The translations under genes were made by a program, and so were the position numbers. From Megamerina dolium (lineage: Eukaryota; Arthropoda; Insecta; Diptera; Megamerinidae), in assembly GCA_963854835.1 (NCBI GenBank), contig OY978525.1:115457018-115521017 (forward strand): a stretch of DNA of 64,000 bases, given 5' to 3'. Below are positions 23,446-34,020 of the stretch, piece by piece. The notes under the pieces were generated by a model, which saw only the letters and a program-made list of their open reading frames with translations, had not been told where the DNA came from and did no database searches. Each line of letters begins with the position of its first letter. Position 1 is the first letter of the stretch.

Positions 23446-25486
23446 TATGGCCTAATAAAAATTCTAATCGCGAATACTCTTAAGAAAAAGATGAACATAG
23501 AATCATAGAATATTACGGCGAATATTAAAATACAACATTGGAATCTCAATCAAATACATAATCCACAGTTCAAATATTTAGAAAAATCATTTGAACTACA
23601 TTTGAAAAATTTTTTAGAAAATAATTTTGAAAGATTTTAAATAAAACAATTAAAATTTTTCCGCTGTATATATATTTTTTAATATTATACATATAAATTT
23701 ATGATATTATTGTAAAGGTAGGATCATTATTTTGAATAAAATTAAAATTTTCCATTGGCATCTGCACTGCAAGTCAATAAACTTCAGTTTGTATTTCTTC
23801 ATTATTTCAATACAACTACATACATATCTATACATACAATGTGTATAAGAGAAAAATATTTATTTATAGTAGACAGGCACAGGTTAGCCTATACGATGTA
23901 TGTAGCAACGTATCTATAGATACCTAGCTACACTATTGCTTCTTATGAAGCTCATAAATTAATTAAAAAATTTCATATGAAATTCACTTTCTTCTGAAAA
24001 TAAAATCATACGAATGAGATATAAAAATATACGAATATATACTGCATACTCGTATGTAGTGCAAGTGATGATGGTGCACAATATCACATTATAGAAAATG
24101 ATGCGTTAATTGAATTTATATGCCATTTCTAATTGGCCAATTTAATAAAATAACATAACAGCAACAACAACAAGGATAAGGAAGCAAAACAATGTCATTC
24201 TAAATACTTGATGGGTATAAAATGTATTTTTATTTTTTTATTTTTTTTTTGCTCTCTTTCATATCACAAGATGATACACATAAGCGCATATTCTAAAGAA
24301 ATGTGTAGTAAAAATACAACACATATATGTATGTATGTGTGTGTGTGCATACTCATACATACTTCCATATATAAATATTATGCTGAAGGAAGATGATGAA
24401 AAGAAGCAACAACATAAGGATCAGTAGCAACATAGCAACTCGCTAATACAGACAGTCGTCAAGTAGTAATCTAATGCAACGAAAGAGTCGTGCAACAAGC
24501 ATCAGGGCAATAAGCCAAATTCTATATTTAATGTGTTGTTTTTTTTTTTTTATCATAAAAGTAGTGTTCTATATGTATTTGTGTACCTCTAGATACATGT
24601 TGGTTTTGCGTATAACTCAGAATTTATGAAAGCATAATGACTCATGAATTTTTCTTTTATAGCTTCAAAATGAAAAATGTAATGTAAGAAAAAAAAAATT
24701 GCTCAAAATTGCATGCATGTGTATAATAAAGTGTATCTCTACACTCGTACATAGATAGAGAAATATGGTTAAACTGTATCGTAAGCGACTGTATATTTGT
24801 ACAAACATATTCTTACATGTATATATTTGGTTGTTGTTTATTTTTCTTTTAAAAATTCAAGTACCAAAACGTTGACTGAAGCTACACATATGTTTCATAA
24901 ATATTAAATTATGAGAAATTATGAAGAAAATTATTATTTTCTTAAAAAGATTAGCATAATATTGCATTGCACAGTACTAAGAAACAGTAATGAGTTTATA
25001 GTTAGTTGTCGCATAAAAATGCTATGAAAATAAAATACACAAATATTCGAGGCATTAATATGTCAGTTTCGTAATTTGTGCTTCCTATGAGATTTGATTA
25101 GCTTTAATTAATTTTTTTTTTCTTTTTTACTAAAATAAAATTATTTATTTATTTATAATATGATCACATTTGTAATAGGATTTTAAAATAAATATTGATT
25201 TAGTAATGAGACGTAATGAATTTAAGTAAAAGTATTTCCATTGGCTGATATCCAAATGCATCTTACTTATGTAAATATTTCCAATATACATCTAAGTAGC
25301 ATTACCATAGAATATTGTTCATAAGTAAGAGTTTAAGTATGCATTTTATTTATATTTACGAGTAATGAATGTCATTTTTCAATGTAGTCATTATAAATGC
25401 ACAATGTTGTTATATGCCAAACAAATAAATATGAGATTAAAATTCTTAACATAAATGAAAAGTAAATTATGTTATATTAGAAAAAT

Positions 25487-25519
<33 letters not shown>

Positions 25520-25855
25520 TTTTTGATTAAAAAAATTAATATTAATAAAATTCGATGTATGTATGTTTCTTTAGGGCTTCAAGAGATTTCGTTCAATTCG
25601 TATATGCTTTCAGTATCTAAAACGAATAATGTAGCCTTTGATAAGTTGTTGGAGGTTTGGTAGTACGTATGGAATTTCCAATTTGTGTGTTTTTTGAAGA
25701 AGGGATTAATTTGTATATAAATCTTAATTTTTTTTTTTTATGTATACACCAAAAATTTACTTGATTACACAGTGACATAGTATTTGTGTGGGGCGGAATG
25801 ATTCTAACTGGAAATGAATGACCACATATATGTGTCATATAGTAAAATATAAAAA
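23446..25855. other. Non-coding AT-rich DNA
   Basis: No gene is visible. A (TA)n tract lies at 25488-25510 and T runs near 24230, 24540 and 25730. The frame at 24208-24396 is low complexity. Confidence 0.6.
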
Positions 25856-25880
25856 AAATCCAAAACTAAATAATTTTCTA

Positions 25881-25987
25881 GAACTTTCTAACCATTTAGT
25901 GACCTCTCAAATGCCATTTTATTTAGATTTTTCAAAAGAGGGGTCAATATGACCCTTTCGTGAGAGAGCTAACGGGTTAAAATATTA
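25881..25987. repeat. Hairpin module 7 (family B)
   Basis: The left end is decayed (CTAACCATTTAGTGACC); the right end is intact (GAGCTAACGGGTTAA). Confidence 0.55.
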
Positions 25988-26139
25988 TACAAAATTATTC
26001 CTCGAAATAAAATTTACTCTACATGTCCAAACTACATAATTCGCTCCGATATGAATTTTAACCCTTTTTTTTTCCACAGGATGAAAGACTACATATAGTG
26101 TCATATAGTAAATCATCCAAAACTAAATAATTTTCTAGA

Positions 26140-26243
26140 ACATTTTAACCCTCCAACGATCATCCAAATGCCATTTTATTTAGATTTTTCAAAAGAGGGA
26201 TCAAAATGGCACATTCGTGAGAGAGCTAACGGGTTAAAATGTT
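26140..26243. repeat. Hairpin module 8 (family B)
   Basis: Runs from TTAACCCTCCAACGATC to GAGCTAACGGGTTAA. CAAATGCCATTTT in the left half pairs with AAAATGGCACATTCG in the right half. Confidence 0.7.
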
Positions 26244-26396
26244 TTACAAAATTATTCCTCGAAATAAAATTTACTCTACATGTCCAAACTACATATTTCG
26301 CTCCGATATGAATTTTAACCCTTTTTTTTCCACAGGATGAAAGACTACATATAGTGTCATATAGTAAATCATCCAAAACTAAATAATTTTCTAGAA

Positions 26397-26500
26397 CATT
26401 TTAACCCTCCAACGATCATCCAAATGCCATTTTATTTAGATTTTTCAAAATAGGGGTCAAATTGACCTTTTCGTGAAAAAGCTAGCGGGTTAAAATGTTT
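26397..26500. repeat. Hairpin module 9 (family B)
   Basis: The left arm is identical to module 8; the right arm reads GCTAGCGGGTTAA. The inner pairing is weaker because the GGCACATTCG segment has changed to GACCTTTTCG. Confidence 0.65.
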
Positions 26501-26703
26501 TACAAAATTATTCCGCGTGAAATTTTACTCTACATGTCCAAGCTACATATTTCGCTCCAATATGAATTTTAACCCTTTTTTTTGCCACTTCTACTCAAAA
26601 GCAGTCAGTTTAAAAAATTGCAAAATTTAATATGTCCATAAAAAAAAGGTTTGGCTTGAGAATGCAAAAAGTTTTGAAGGTTTTATTATATGGATCTTAT
26701 AAA

Positions 26704-27670
26704 AGTTTCAGCTAGCGGTTCTGCACAATGGCAACATCAGTGATTCGTTCACCACAAATGCTGGAGTACGGCAGGGCTGTCCTCTCTCTCCGCTCCTTTT
26801 CGCCATTGTGCTGGATGACATCATGATCAGCCTCACCCAGCACAAGAGAACTGGCATTGTGTGGAATCTCGCACGGCAACTTAAGGATTTGAACTTTGCC
26901 GCTGACATTTGTCTCCTCTCGCACAAATTCTCCGATATGCAAGCGAAGGCGAACAGCTTAGTCGCGCTGGCATGCATCGTCGGACTGGAGATAAATTTTG
27001 CGAAGACCAAAGTCATGAGAATCAATCATTTCAATAGAAGCCATGTAATGATTGACGGCTGTGCGATAGAATTCGTCGAAAGTTTCTGCTACCTCGGTTG
27101 CACGATAGCAACAGACGGGGGAGCTGAAGAGGATGCTATCTGCAGGCTGAACAAAGCAAAGACAGCATTTGGCCGGCTAAAATCAGTATGCGCAAATTCC
27201 CAAATATCCAGACGCACGAAATTGCGAATATTCTCCCCATGTGTGAAATCGGCACTACTATACGGAAGTGAAACATGGCTGATCTCGAACTCCATCACGC
27301 AGAGACTGCAAGCTTTCGTCAACAAGTGTTTGAGGATCATTTGTAGAATTTTCTCGCCTATTTCAAACGAGGCACTATGGCGTCTGACGAGCGAAGAGCC
27401 CATACTGATCCAGATTAAGCGTAGGAAGTGGCGCTGGATTGGTCACACGCTAAGAAAGCAGCCAGATAGCATTACGCAAATGTCGCTTGAGTGGAACCCG
27501 CAAGGGAGCAGAAGCCGCGGACGGTCAAAAAATACCTGGAAAAGGTCAACCTTAGGAGAACTAGTTGGTGCCAGCTTCACATGTGAGGGCGCTAGAACAA
27601 CTGCCTAAAACCGTGTGCGATGGAGAAGCCTTGTGGAGGCCCTATGTTCCAATTAGGAGTTTAAAGGAGT
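26704..27670 (+). mobile_element. 5'-truncated LINE fragment inserted in repeat DNA
   Basis: The fragment is about 965 bp and markedly richer in G and C than its surroundings. It starts inside the reverse transcriptase domain and runs past the end of the reading frame into GGAGTTTAAAGGAGTAAAAA. The right flank (27690-27760) contains CCTTGAAATTGTTGCATAG, which matches part of the family A unit, so the element seems to have landed in a family A/B repeat. AAGTTT on both sides is a weak candidate target duplication. Confidence 0.85.
26706..27656 (+). pseudogene. LINE reverse transcriptase C-terminal part, catalytic Asp lost
   Basis: The encoded protein would have copied LINE RNA into DNA at the target site. 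Visible in order: VLHNGNISDSF; the GVRQGCPLSPLLF motif (about 26763-26800); and the active-site motif, which reads FAAD at 26895-26906 where the family has FADD, so one metal-binding aspartate is gone (GAT or GAC to GCT). Then come LEINFAKTKVM, FCYLGCTIATDGG, SALLYGSETW, and the C-terminal KWRWIGHTLRK and WNPQGSRSRGRSKNTW tail. The frame is open to a TAA at 27606-27608 and continues in the same frame through NRVRWRSLVEALCSN to TAG at 27654-27656, so the first stop is probably a mutation of CAA. The N-terminal endonuclease and the start of the RT are absent. I leave the LINE clade unassigned. Confidence 0.88.
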
Positions 27671-30329
27671 AAAAAAATATAAGTTTTTCATCCTGAGTTG
27701 AAAGCATTCCGCCCCCAGATAAAAACCTTGAAATTGTTGCATAGTGCTATTATTAAGAGTCTATTGAAGTAAATGAAAAGTGAAATTCGAAATTTGAAAA
27801 TAAAGTGATTATTTTGATCGAAAATTTACTATGGAAATTGATTGGAAATTGTGTTTTTTTTTCTACATAAAATTCCAAAGAAATATCTATAAGATGAATT
27901 TAACAATTACTAATTTCTCTCTAAGACTTTTTACTGTAAATTGAGCCATTGAGCCATAGTGTCTATATTCTCTATAGAGAAATTTCTCTATAGAGAAATT
28001 TCGAAATGAAAATATGTCATCTTAAAATCATAAATGATTACATTGGAAATATTTAAAAGGATTAAACAAGCTTTCACTATAAGAATTAAGACTTTGACTA
28101 GGTGTTTTTTTTTTGTCTAATTTTTACGATGAAATCCAATTATATGAATATGCCTAGTAAGTGAAAGCATCTATGGAAAATACAATGTGTAGAGAAAAAG
28201 AAAGAACTCAGATAAAATACGTGAGCTACTTAATTACAATCGTCTTTCCAATGTTTATTATTAGCTGCAAACTCAACCAATAAGAGCTGACCAAAATGTG
28301 ACTAAATATTACAATATTTTATTGTCAATCAATAGATTTCGATATGAAATGTATTTATCATTTTATGTTTAGCATATTTAAATGTACTAAAAATTAAAAA
28401 AAAAAGAGAATTATGGAAGAATCAAATTTCTATGAAAAATTAATAATCAACAATTTTATGTAAATATGCAAATAATAGTACAAACACCAATGACAACTGC
28501 ATCATCATAAGTACAAGTATAATGTTTTAATCCAATTGTAGCTAAAATAATAATGAAAGTACGAGTATACCTTGAATCTACATAAAGTATATATACATTG
28601 AATACATACATTCATATGAATACAATATGTTTAGCAACATGAATGAATAATGTATACAGTATTGTAAGAGATGCAGATGAAAATGAGATTTATATGAGCA
28701 AGTATTAATTCAAAGTACACAATTATGTGAATATGATGATGCAGATAAAGATGAGAAAAATGTAGTATATGAAAAAATGAGCTAAGTAGTATGTATAATA
28801 TAAAGTATAAGCAGCTATATAAGCATGTTGAGCTGACATTTTGAAAGATGTTGCTACTTAATATAATACAATATATTCACACATTCATATGTATAGTATA
28901 TAGTATTGTATAAAAAATAAATATAATACTCATATATGTATGTGTGTGCATGCAATTACATACATATACACACAATTTTATGACATTAATCCAATAGCTC
29001 AAATAAATTATGAACATATTCCGAAAATATAAAGAAACACACATAATACTTTTATTGAGAGTAAAAAAGAAGAAGGATAATAGCTACAGAAGAAGAGAAA
29101 TATATATTATAAATTAGTGTAGTCAAAAATAAGGTTAAAGTGGAATTTTTCTTGTCATTCTTATTGTATGTATGACACACTTAAATAGGGGTTTGTCCTA
29201 TATTTGGCTTACTACACTACTATTTAATGAAATCGCTATTATTTCAAATAGACAAATAAAAATAATAACAATGACTAATAATATTTATGCCTTATGCCAC
29301 GCCTTTGTTAGCCAACGTCAATGTCAAAACATAAAAAAACAACAAGACAAATTATTAACTTGGTCATGACACCAATTGAAATTGTACCTTATTATACTGA
29401 GAAAGCATATTGTCATTGTCAGCATAGTCCTGCTGTGTTAAAAGAATAAACCTAAAAAAAAAACAATTGCAAATATGGAGAAAAAAAAATATACATATAA
29501 ATTACTCATACGCACCAATAGCGCTATTATGAAATATCACATCATTTAATTAAATTAAATTGAATTTTCTGCATCGTAAAGTACTTTTTCCGCCTTTGAC
29601 CTAAACTCTTTTAAAGGTCAAACATTCTTTCAATTCGCCTTACGAAAGGAGTGTTTAAATGAATAGGTATAAAATGATAGGGGACGGACGAGATATTATC
29701 TACTATTTAGTTGAATACACTACCGGTTCTAATAACAATTTAGCAAATAATAGTTATAATAAAGTAGATGCATATACACACACATATATACATGATTATA
29801 TCGGTAAGGTATTAATAGAAAAGACAGACAGACTATAGAGCTTACTTATATGACACATACACACACACACAAACACATATATTCAAATATAATATATTAT
29901 ATTATAACCAAAGGCTTTTTCTACTTCATCCTCATCATCATCATCATCATCTTAGTCTTTATTTGGTCATTGTAGTTGTTGTGTTTTTGATTATTTTTAG
30001 TGTCATAACCATTTGACAAAGTGTTTGCCAACATACATAAGAAGAAGAGCAAAAGGCTACACACAAAATATTGTAGTTGATGAAAAGAGTCCAAGTGTCT
30101 ATGAACACAGCAACAATACGGCTATTGTTAATATTATTGATGCTGTTGTTGCATGTCTTCTATGAGTATGTGTTGAATATGGAAAAAATATATATATCTG
30201 TAGGGCATAAGTATATGATTTGGTAATATCAACAATGTATGTACGTCACCTTATATGCTTATATCTATTGTTGCTGCTGTATGTCAAGCTAACCATTCAA
30301 ACAATATACATTCTTGTACACTCTCCTAC

Positions 30330-30413
<84 letters not shown>

Positions 30414-31328
30414 CATATCCTTTATGTGCGTGTGAATTTCAACAGTAATAGCTATTGAATAAAATGAAATGATTGGTGACACTTACTTCAACTTACTTCA
30501 ACTTACTTCATACATGTATATATGTATATGAATAGATATATTTATAGGTATAGTATAATATATATGTGTCAAAAGCATTATTATTAATATTATATGTACA
30601 TAAATACTATTAGATAGACATTGCCTTATAAAATTTATATTATAGACAGTAGTAACATCAATATGACTGGAGTGAGTAACCATCATACATATAATACATA
30701 TACTACTTATAATATGCATCGTGTATCGTGTTTGCATACTCTCATAATAGTTAATAATGATGATATAATGAATTTATGCGTGCTATCAGCATATTAGTAT
30801 TAATGTTTGAGAGAATATCATAAATAATTGAATTGAATTGAACAGGTGAATTTTGTTATATACGAGTATTCATAAGATATTTAAGTGATTATAAACACAT
30901 GTACTTGTGTTTATATGTACTTATATATTTGGTATATGGTATGTGTGTGTGTGTGTGTCTGTGTAGATGTAGTGTATATGTACCTTATGTATTAATAAAC
31001 ATTTCATTCACAGGGCTAATTTAATTATTTGTCGCTTCCAGATATGATGATTTTGCGTCCAAAATTATTATTAACAAATGGTTTTATAGATGGCATAGAA
31101 CTATTAATATGCCTAAGGAAAATAAAGGACTTGATTGCCCACTTTCTTGATATCATTTTAACTCTTGAAATATTCATTATCTTTTATTACATGACTGTCA
31201 TACACGTATTTTCAAAGGTATATAGCGATATCATTGAGGAAATCGTAACAGTGGGTCTGTATGAGAGCTATGTTAAAAAAAAAAAAAAAATGCGTGGCAC
31301 ACCTATTTATAGTGAAATTATTTTATGC
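27671..31328. other. Non-coding AT-rich DNA, microsatellites, one perfect palindrome
   Basis: A perfect 22-bp palindrome centred on CTCTATAGAG lies at 27980-28001, partly from a 15-bp tandem repeat (TTCTCTATAGAGAAA at 27969 and 27984). Other content: (ATC)n at 29929-29951, a 78-bp (TA)n at 30333-30410, three tandem copies of ACTTACTTCA at 30481-30510, and (GT)n at 30942-30959. No gene is recognised; the frames over the (TA)n tract translate as alternating Y and I. Confidence 0.65.
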
Positions 31329-32749
31329 TACAATACTAATCAAGATGAGGGAGTTGGAAAGACGCGAGTGTGAGGAGATAGAGATGTGTACCGACAAGAA
31401 TGAGACTCGAAAATTCTTCGAAAAGATCAAGCGCCTGAGTGGAGGTTTAAATCCCGGAGCCTCTTCTTGTCATGATGGAAATGGGAATCTGGTTACGGAT
31501 GTCCAGAGTGTACTGAGCCTATGGAGGGAACACTTTTCCACGTTACTGAATGGCGATCCTACGAACAATTCCGCCAGTGGAGGAGAATGCCCGATAACCC
31601 CAATTACAGATGATGATATTGATGTTCCACCACCCGACTATGACGAGGTTGAAACCACCATTTTAAGGCTGAAGAACAACAAAGCTGCAGGTGCTGATGG
31701 CCTGCCTGCCGAGTTGTTTAAGACCGGAGGCGATGAGCTGTTCACCCGCATGCACCAGCTCATAAGCAGAATATGGTCGGATGAAAGCATGCCTGATGAT
31801 TGGAGGCTCAGTGTTCTCTGTCCTGTACATAAAAAAGGAGACCCCACAATTTGTGCCAACTACCGTGGAATAAGTCTCCTGAGCATCGCGTACAAGGTTC
31901 TATCGAGCGTACTGTGTGAAAGGTTGAAGCCTATGCTCAGCAACCTGATTGGACCTTATCAGTGTGGCTTCAGACCTGGTAAATCCACCATCGACCAGAT
32001 TTTCACACTGCGCCAAATCCTGGAGAAGACCCAAGAAAAACAGATCGACACACACCACCTATTTGTTGATTATAAAGCCGCTTTCGACAGTCCGGTAAGG
32101 GATTACCTCTACGCAACAATGTCTGAGTTCGGTATTCCTGCAAAGCTCATTCGACTTTGTAGAATGACACTGCATAATTCCCGTTGTGCAGTGAAAATTG
32201 GGAAGGACCTCTTCGCACCGTTTAATACCGAACGGGGTTTCAGACAAGGTGATTCGTTGTCGTGCGACTTCTTCAATCTTATTATGGAGAAAATAATACG
32301 AGCTGCTGATCTACGACATAATGGCACTATCTTCAACAAAAGTGTCATGCTGTTAGCGTATGCCGACGATATTGACATAATCGGCATGAACACGCGTGCA
32401 GTCAGTGCAGCATTCTCAGAGTTGGAAAGAGAGTCGCGTCGGATGGGTCTCACAGTGAACGAGGGCAAGACGAAGTATCTAGTGTCAACAAACAAAGAGT
32501 CCCGGCGTCTTGGACATCACATCACTGTTGACAACTACGCTTTTGAAGTAGTAAGGGACTTTGTCTATCTTGGAACCAGCATTAACAGAAAGACCAAGTA
32601 CTGGAGAACCTGACGGCGCTTGAAATTTCTAACTGGCGCCAGCTAGCGAAGAACAGAGATGGCTGGCGAAGCATGTTATTTTCGGCCTAAATCGATATTC
32701 GGTTGTTATGGCCACATAAGTAAGTAAGTAAGTAAGTACAATACTAATC
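31329..32749 (+). mobile_element. LINE insertion with exact 13-bp target duplication and TAAG tail
   Basis: TACAATACTAATC is found at 31329-31341 and at 32737-32749. The insert (31342-32736, 1395 bp) begins within the coding region (5' truncation), has lost a large internal segment near 32600, and ends GTTATGGCCACATAAG followed by four TAAG repeats. The 3' end matches the copy at 19815-20064 apart from the tail sequence. The exact target duplication and a long uninterrupted frame point to a relatively young insertion. Confidence 0.92.
31342..32613 (+). CDS. LINE reverse transcriptase, open but truncated at both ends
   Basis: The open frame actually extends from 31261, but its first 27 codons come from flanking DNA; element-derived codons start at 31342. 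The protein begins in the linker between endonuclease and RT (KKNETRKFFEKIKRLSGG-like region), followed by LRLKNNKAAGADGLPAELFK, ANYRGISLLS, and GFRPGKSTIDQIFTLRQ. Motif A is HLFVDYKAAFDS (about 32059-32094), motif B GFRQGDSLSCDFFN, motif C AYADDID with both aspartates (YADD at 32359-32370), and then VNEGKTKYLVST and FVYLGTSIN. Soon after FVYLGTSIN the frame breaks into RKTKYWRT and a stop at the edge of an internal deletion. Downstream, 32614-32680 still encodes EISNWRQLAKNRDGWRS in another frame, the normal C-terminus. The RT core looks intact, but no endonuclease domain is present. The clade is not assigned. Confidence 0.88.
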   Translation, partial: KMRELERRECEEIEMCTDKNETRKFFEKIKRLSGGLNPGASSCHDGNGNLVTDVQSVLSLWREHFSTLLNGDPTNNSASGGECPITPITDDDIDVPPPDYDEVETTILRLKNNKAAGADGLPAELFKTGGDELFTRMHQLISRIWSDESMPDDWRLSVLCPVHKKGDPTICANYRGISLLSIAYKVLSSVLCERLKPMLSNLIGPYQCGFRPGKSTIDQIFTLRQILEKTQEKQIDTHHLFVDYKAAFDSPVRDYLYATMSEFGIPAKLIRLCRMTLHNSRCAVKIGKDLFAPFNTERGFRQGDSLSCDFFNLIMEKIIRAADLRHNGTIFNKSVMLLAYADDIDIIGMNTRAVSAAFSELERESRRMGLTVNEGKTKYLVSTNKESRRLGHHITVDNYAFEVVRDFVYLGTSINRKTKYWRT

Positions 32750-32799
32750 GATGTACTAAAACATTGTTGTTCTAAATTGAATATGAATTGAATCAAGTT

Positions 32800-33530
32800 A
32801 TGACGGTACAAAATTTAAAAAATTCCTGGATCTTTGTACGGCAGCTACATTAAATAGTGGGTATAGCTAGATTAATAGATTAATTTCTGTGAGTTTATTT
32901 ATTCTTGCAGTTATAATCAATCGACCATATTTGGTTGTCTTAAATGAAAGGTGAAGTTAGTTTTAGTCATTTGAAGTTTTAGAAAATTCTGTGATTTTCT
33001 ATGGAAGGTACATTAAGTAATGGACATGACTCGCTAATTCTTTGTGAAATTATTTTTGCTTGCAATATTTATCTACGCTCTAAACACAGCTATTCGGAAA
33101 CAAAAATTAACTACTTTAGGGCTGTTGAAAAAACAAAAAATTTTTTAATCCGAGAGTTTGTATGGGAGCTACATTAACTAGCATGCGTGGCCCACCCTTA
33201 CTTACTTATTTATGTGGCCATTGCAACCAATTTCCACCTTACATGAGATAATGCTCAGAGTTTTCGAGAGATAAGTTCTACGCAATGTCTTTGGATCAAC
33301 TTGCGTTGATGACGTAGCCCACGCATTGATTTAAAAAAAAAAAAAAACATTCTTGTGCCAAAACATGTTTGTGTTAAGGTAAAGATTAAATAGGTTATGA
33401 TGGTTTTAAATTTAATAAGATTCTACAACTTTGTATGGGATCTACACTATCTAATTGACGAAAAATACTATTTTTTTGAGAATTTATTTTCTCCTGCAAT
33501 AATATTTTTCATACTAAATACATGCATAAG
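32800..33530. repeat. Tandem repeat family of ~163-bp units, about four copies
   Basis: GTAYGGNAGCTACATTAA-type landmarks fall near 32836, 32998, 33161 and 33436. Each is preceded by a TTCTRNATTTTTGTAT-like stretch and followed by an AATTTATTTNNTCTTGCA-like stretch. The last spacing is enlarged by the insertion at 33198-33313. There are no open frames. Confidence 0.65.
33198..33313 (-). mobile_element. Inverted LINE 3' end with TAAG tail
   Basis: Read on the minus strand, the segment ends GCAATGGCCACATAAATAAG and then TAAGTAAG, almost the same terminal words as the LINEs at 20.0 and 32.7 kb. The sequence before that differs from both, so it may be a related subfamily. TGGCCCACCC on one side and TAGCCCACGC on the other could be a degraded target duplication. 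It interrupts the third ~163-bp repeat. Confidence 0.6.
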
Positions 33531-33594
33531 TTATCATTGGTTCAACAAACAATAGCCATTGACCTAAATATTGAACAAAGTGTGAAATATTTTT

Positions 33595-34020
33595 GTCCTC
33601 GTTTCAAGGTTAGAGATTCATTGTCTTTGTAGTTTAGCGTTTTCTAAAAATGGGCATAACGCAATGATTATTTTATATACTTCATATATTTCATTCTGCA
33701 TTAGATGGCTATTTATAATGAGCTAGACAGTTCATACTATAAACAGGGTATCGAAGCTATAGAATATCGCTGGGAAAAGTGTATAGAGGAGGAGCAGATT
33801 ATGGAGATTATGTTGAGAAATAAAAAATTTTTTTTTCAAATTTGTTTTCTTTGTTAGGTCGGGTAGTTCTGGGACCGCCGCTTTCGGGATTAATCTTTTT
33901 GATTGAATGGTCGTGTTGATTGTCCTTGTAGTTCAACTAGTTTACTAAAAATGGGCAAAACGCATTGACTATTTCATACATCAAAGTTACTTTGACGCTC
34001 TCTGATATGTCAACATATTC
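33595..34020. repeat. Direct repeat pair flanking a mariner fragment
   Basis: TGTCTTTGTAGTTTAGC followed by CTAAAAATGGGCATAACGCA (33620-33665) recurs as TGTCCTTGTAGTTCAAC with CTAAAAATGGGCAAAACGCA (33917-33965). A mariner 3' fragment sits between the two copies. Confidence 0.6.
33693..33880 (+). mobile_element. Mariner 3' fragment (same subfamily as 15747-16924)
   Basis: It begins TTAGATGGCTATTTATAATG, matching the C-terminal DGYFNEL region of the 15.7-16.9 kb element. It encodes SSYYKQGIEAIEYRWEKCI and keeps GDYVEK with the original TAA stop, then ends in the terminal repeat AGGTCGGGTAGTTCTGGGAC at 33856-33875. The outermost bases are missing. Confidence 0.82.

Larger units (their letters stand above)
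25860..26600. repeat. Repeat family B, three tandem units of ~257 bp
   Basis: Hairpin modules at about 25881, 26140 and 26397 mark the unit spacing (259 and 257 bp). Between them each unit carries TTACTCTACATGTCCAAACT, CATATTTCGCTCC and ATATGAATTTTAACCC. The second and third units are the most alike. Family B shares the hairpin with family A but not the rest of the A unit. A LINE fragment lies just downstream. Confidence 0.85.

Noticed and set aside
26708..27025. Minus-strand frames opposite the first LINE fragment
   Set aside because: They are antisense shadows of the RT reading frame, as are the minus-strand frames at 27089-27403, 31638-31859 and 32059-32495.
30255..30482. Open frames on both strands encoding long Y/I alternations
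   Set aside because: They translate the (TA)n microsatellite at 30333-30410; no gene context.
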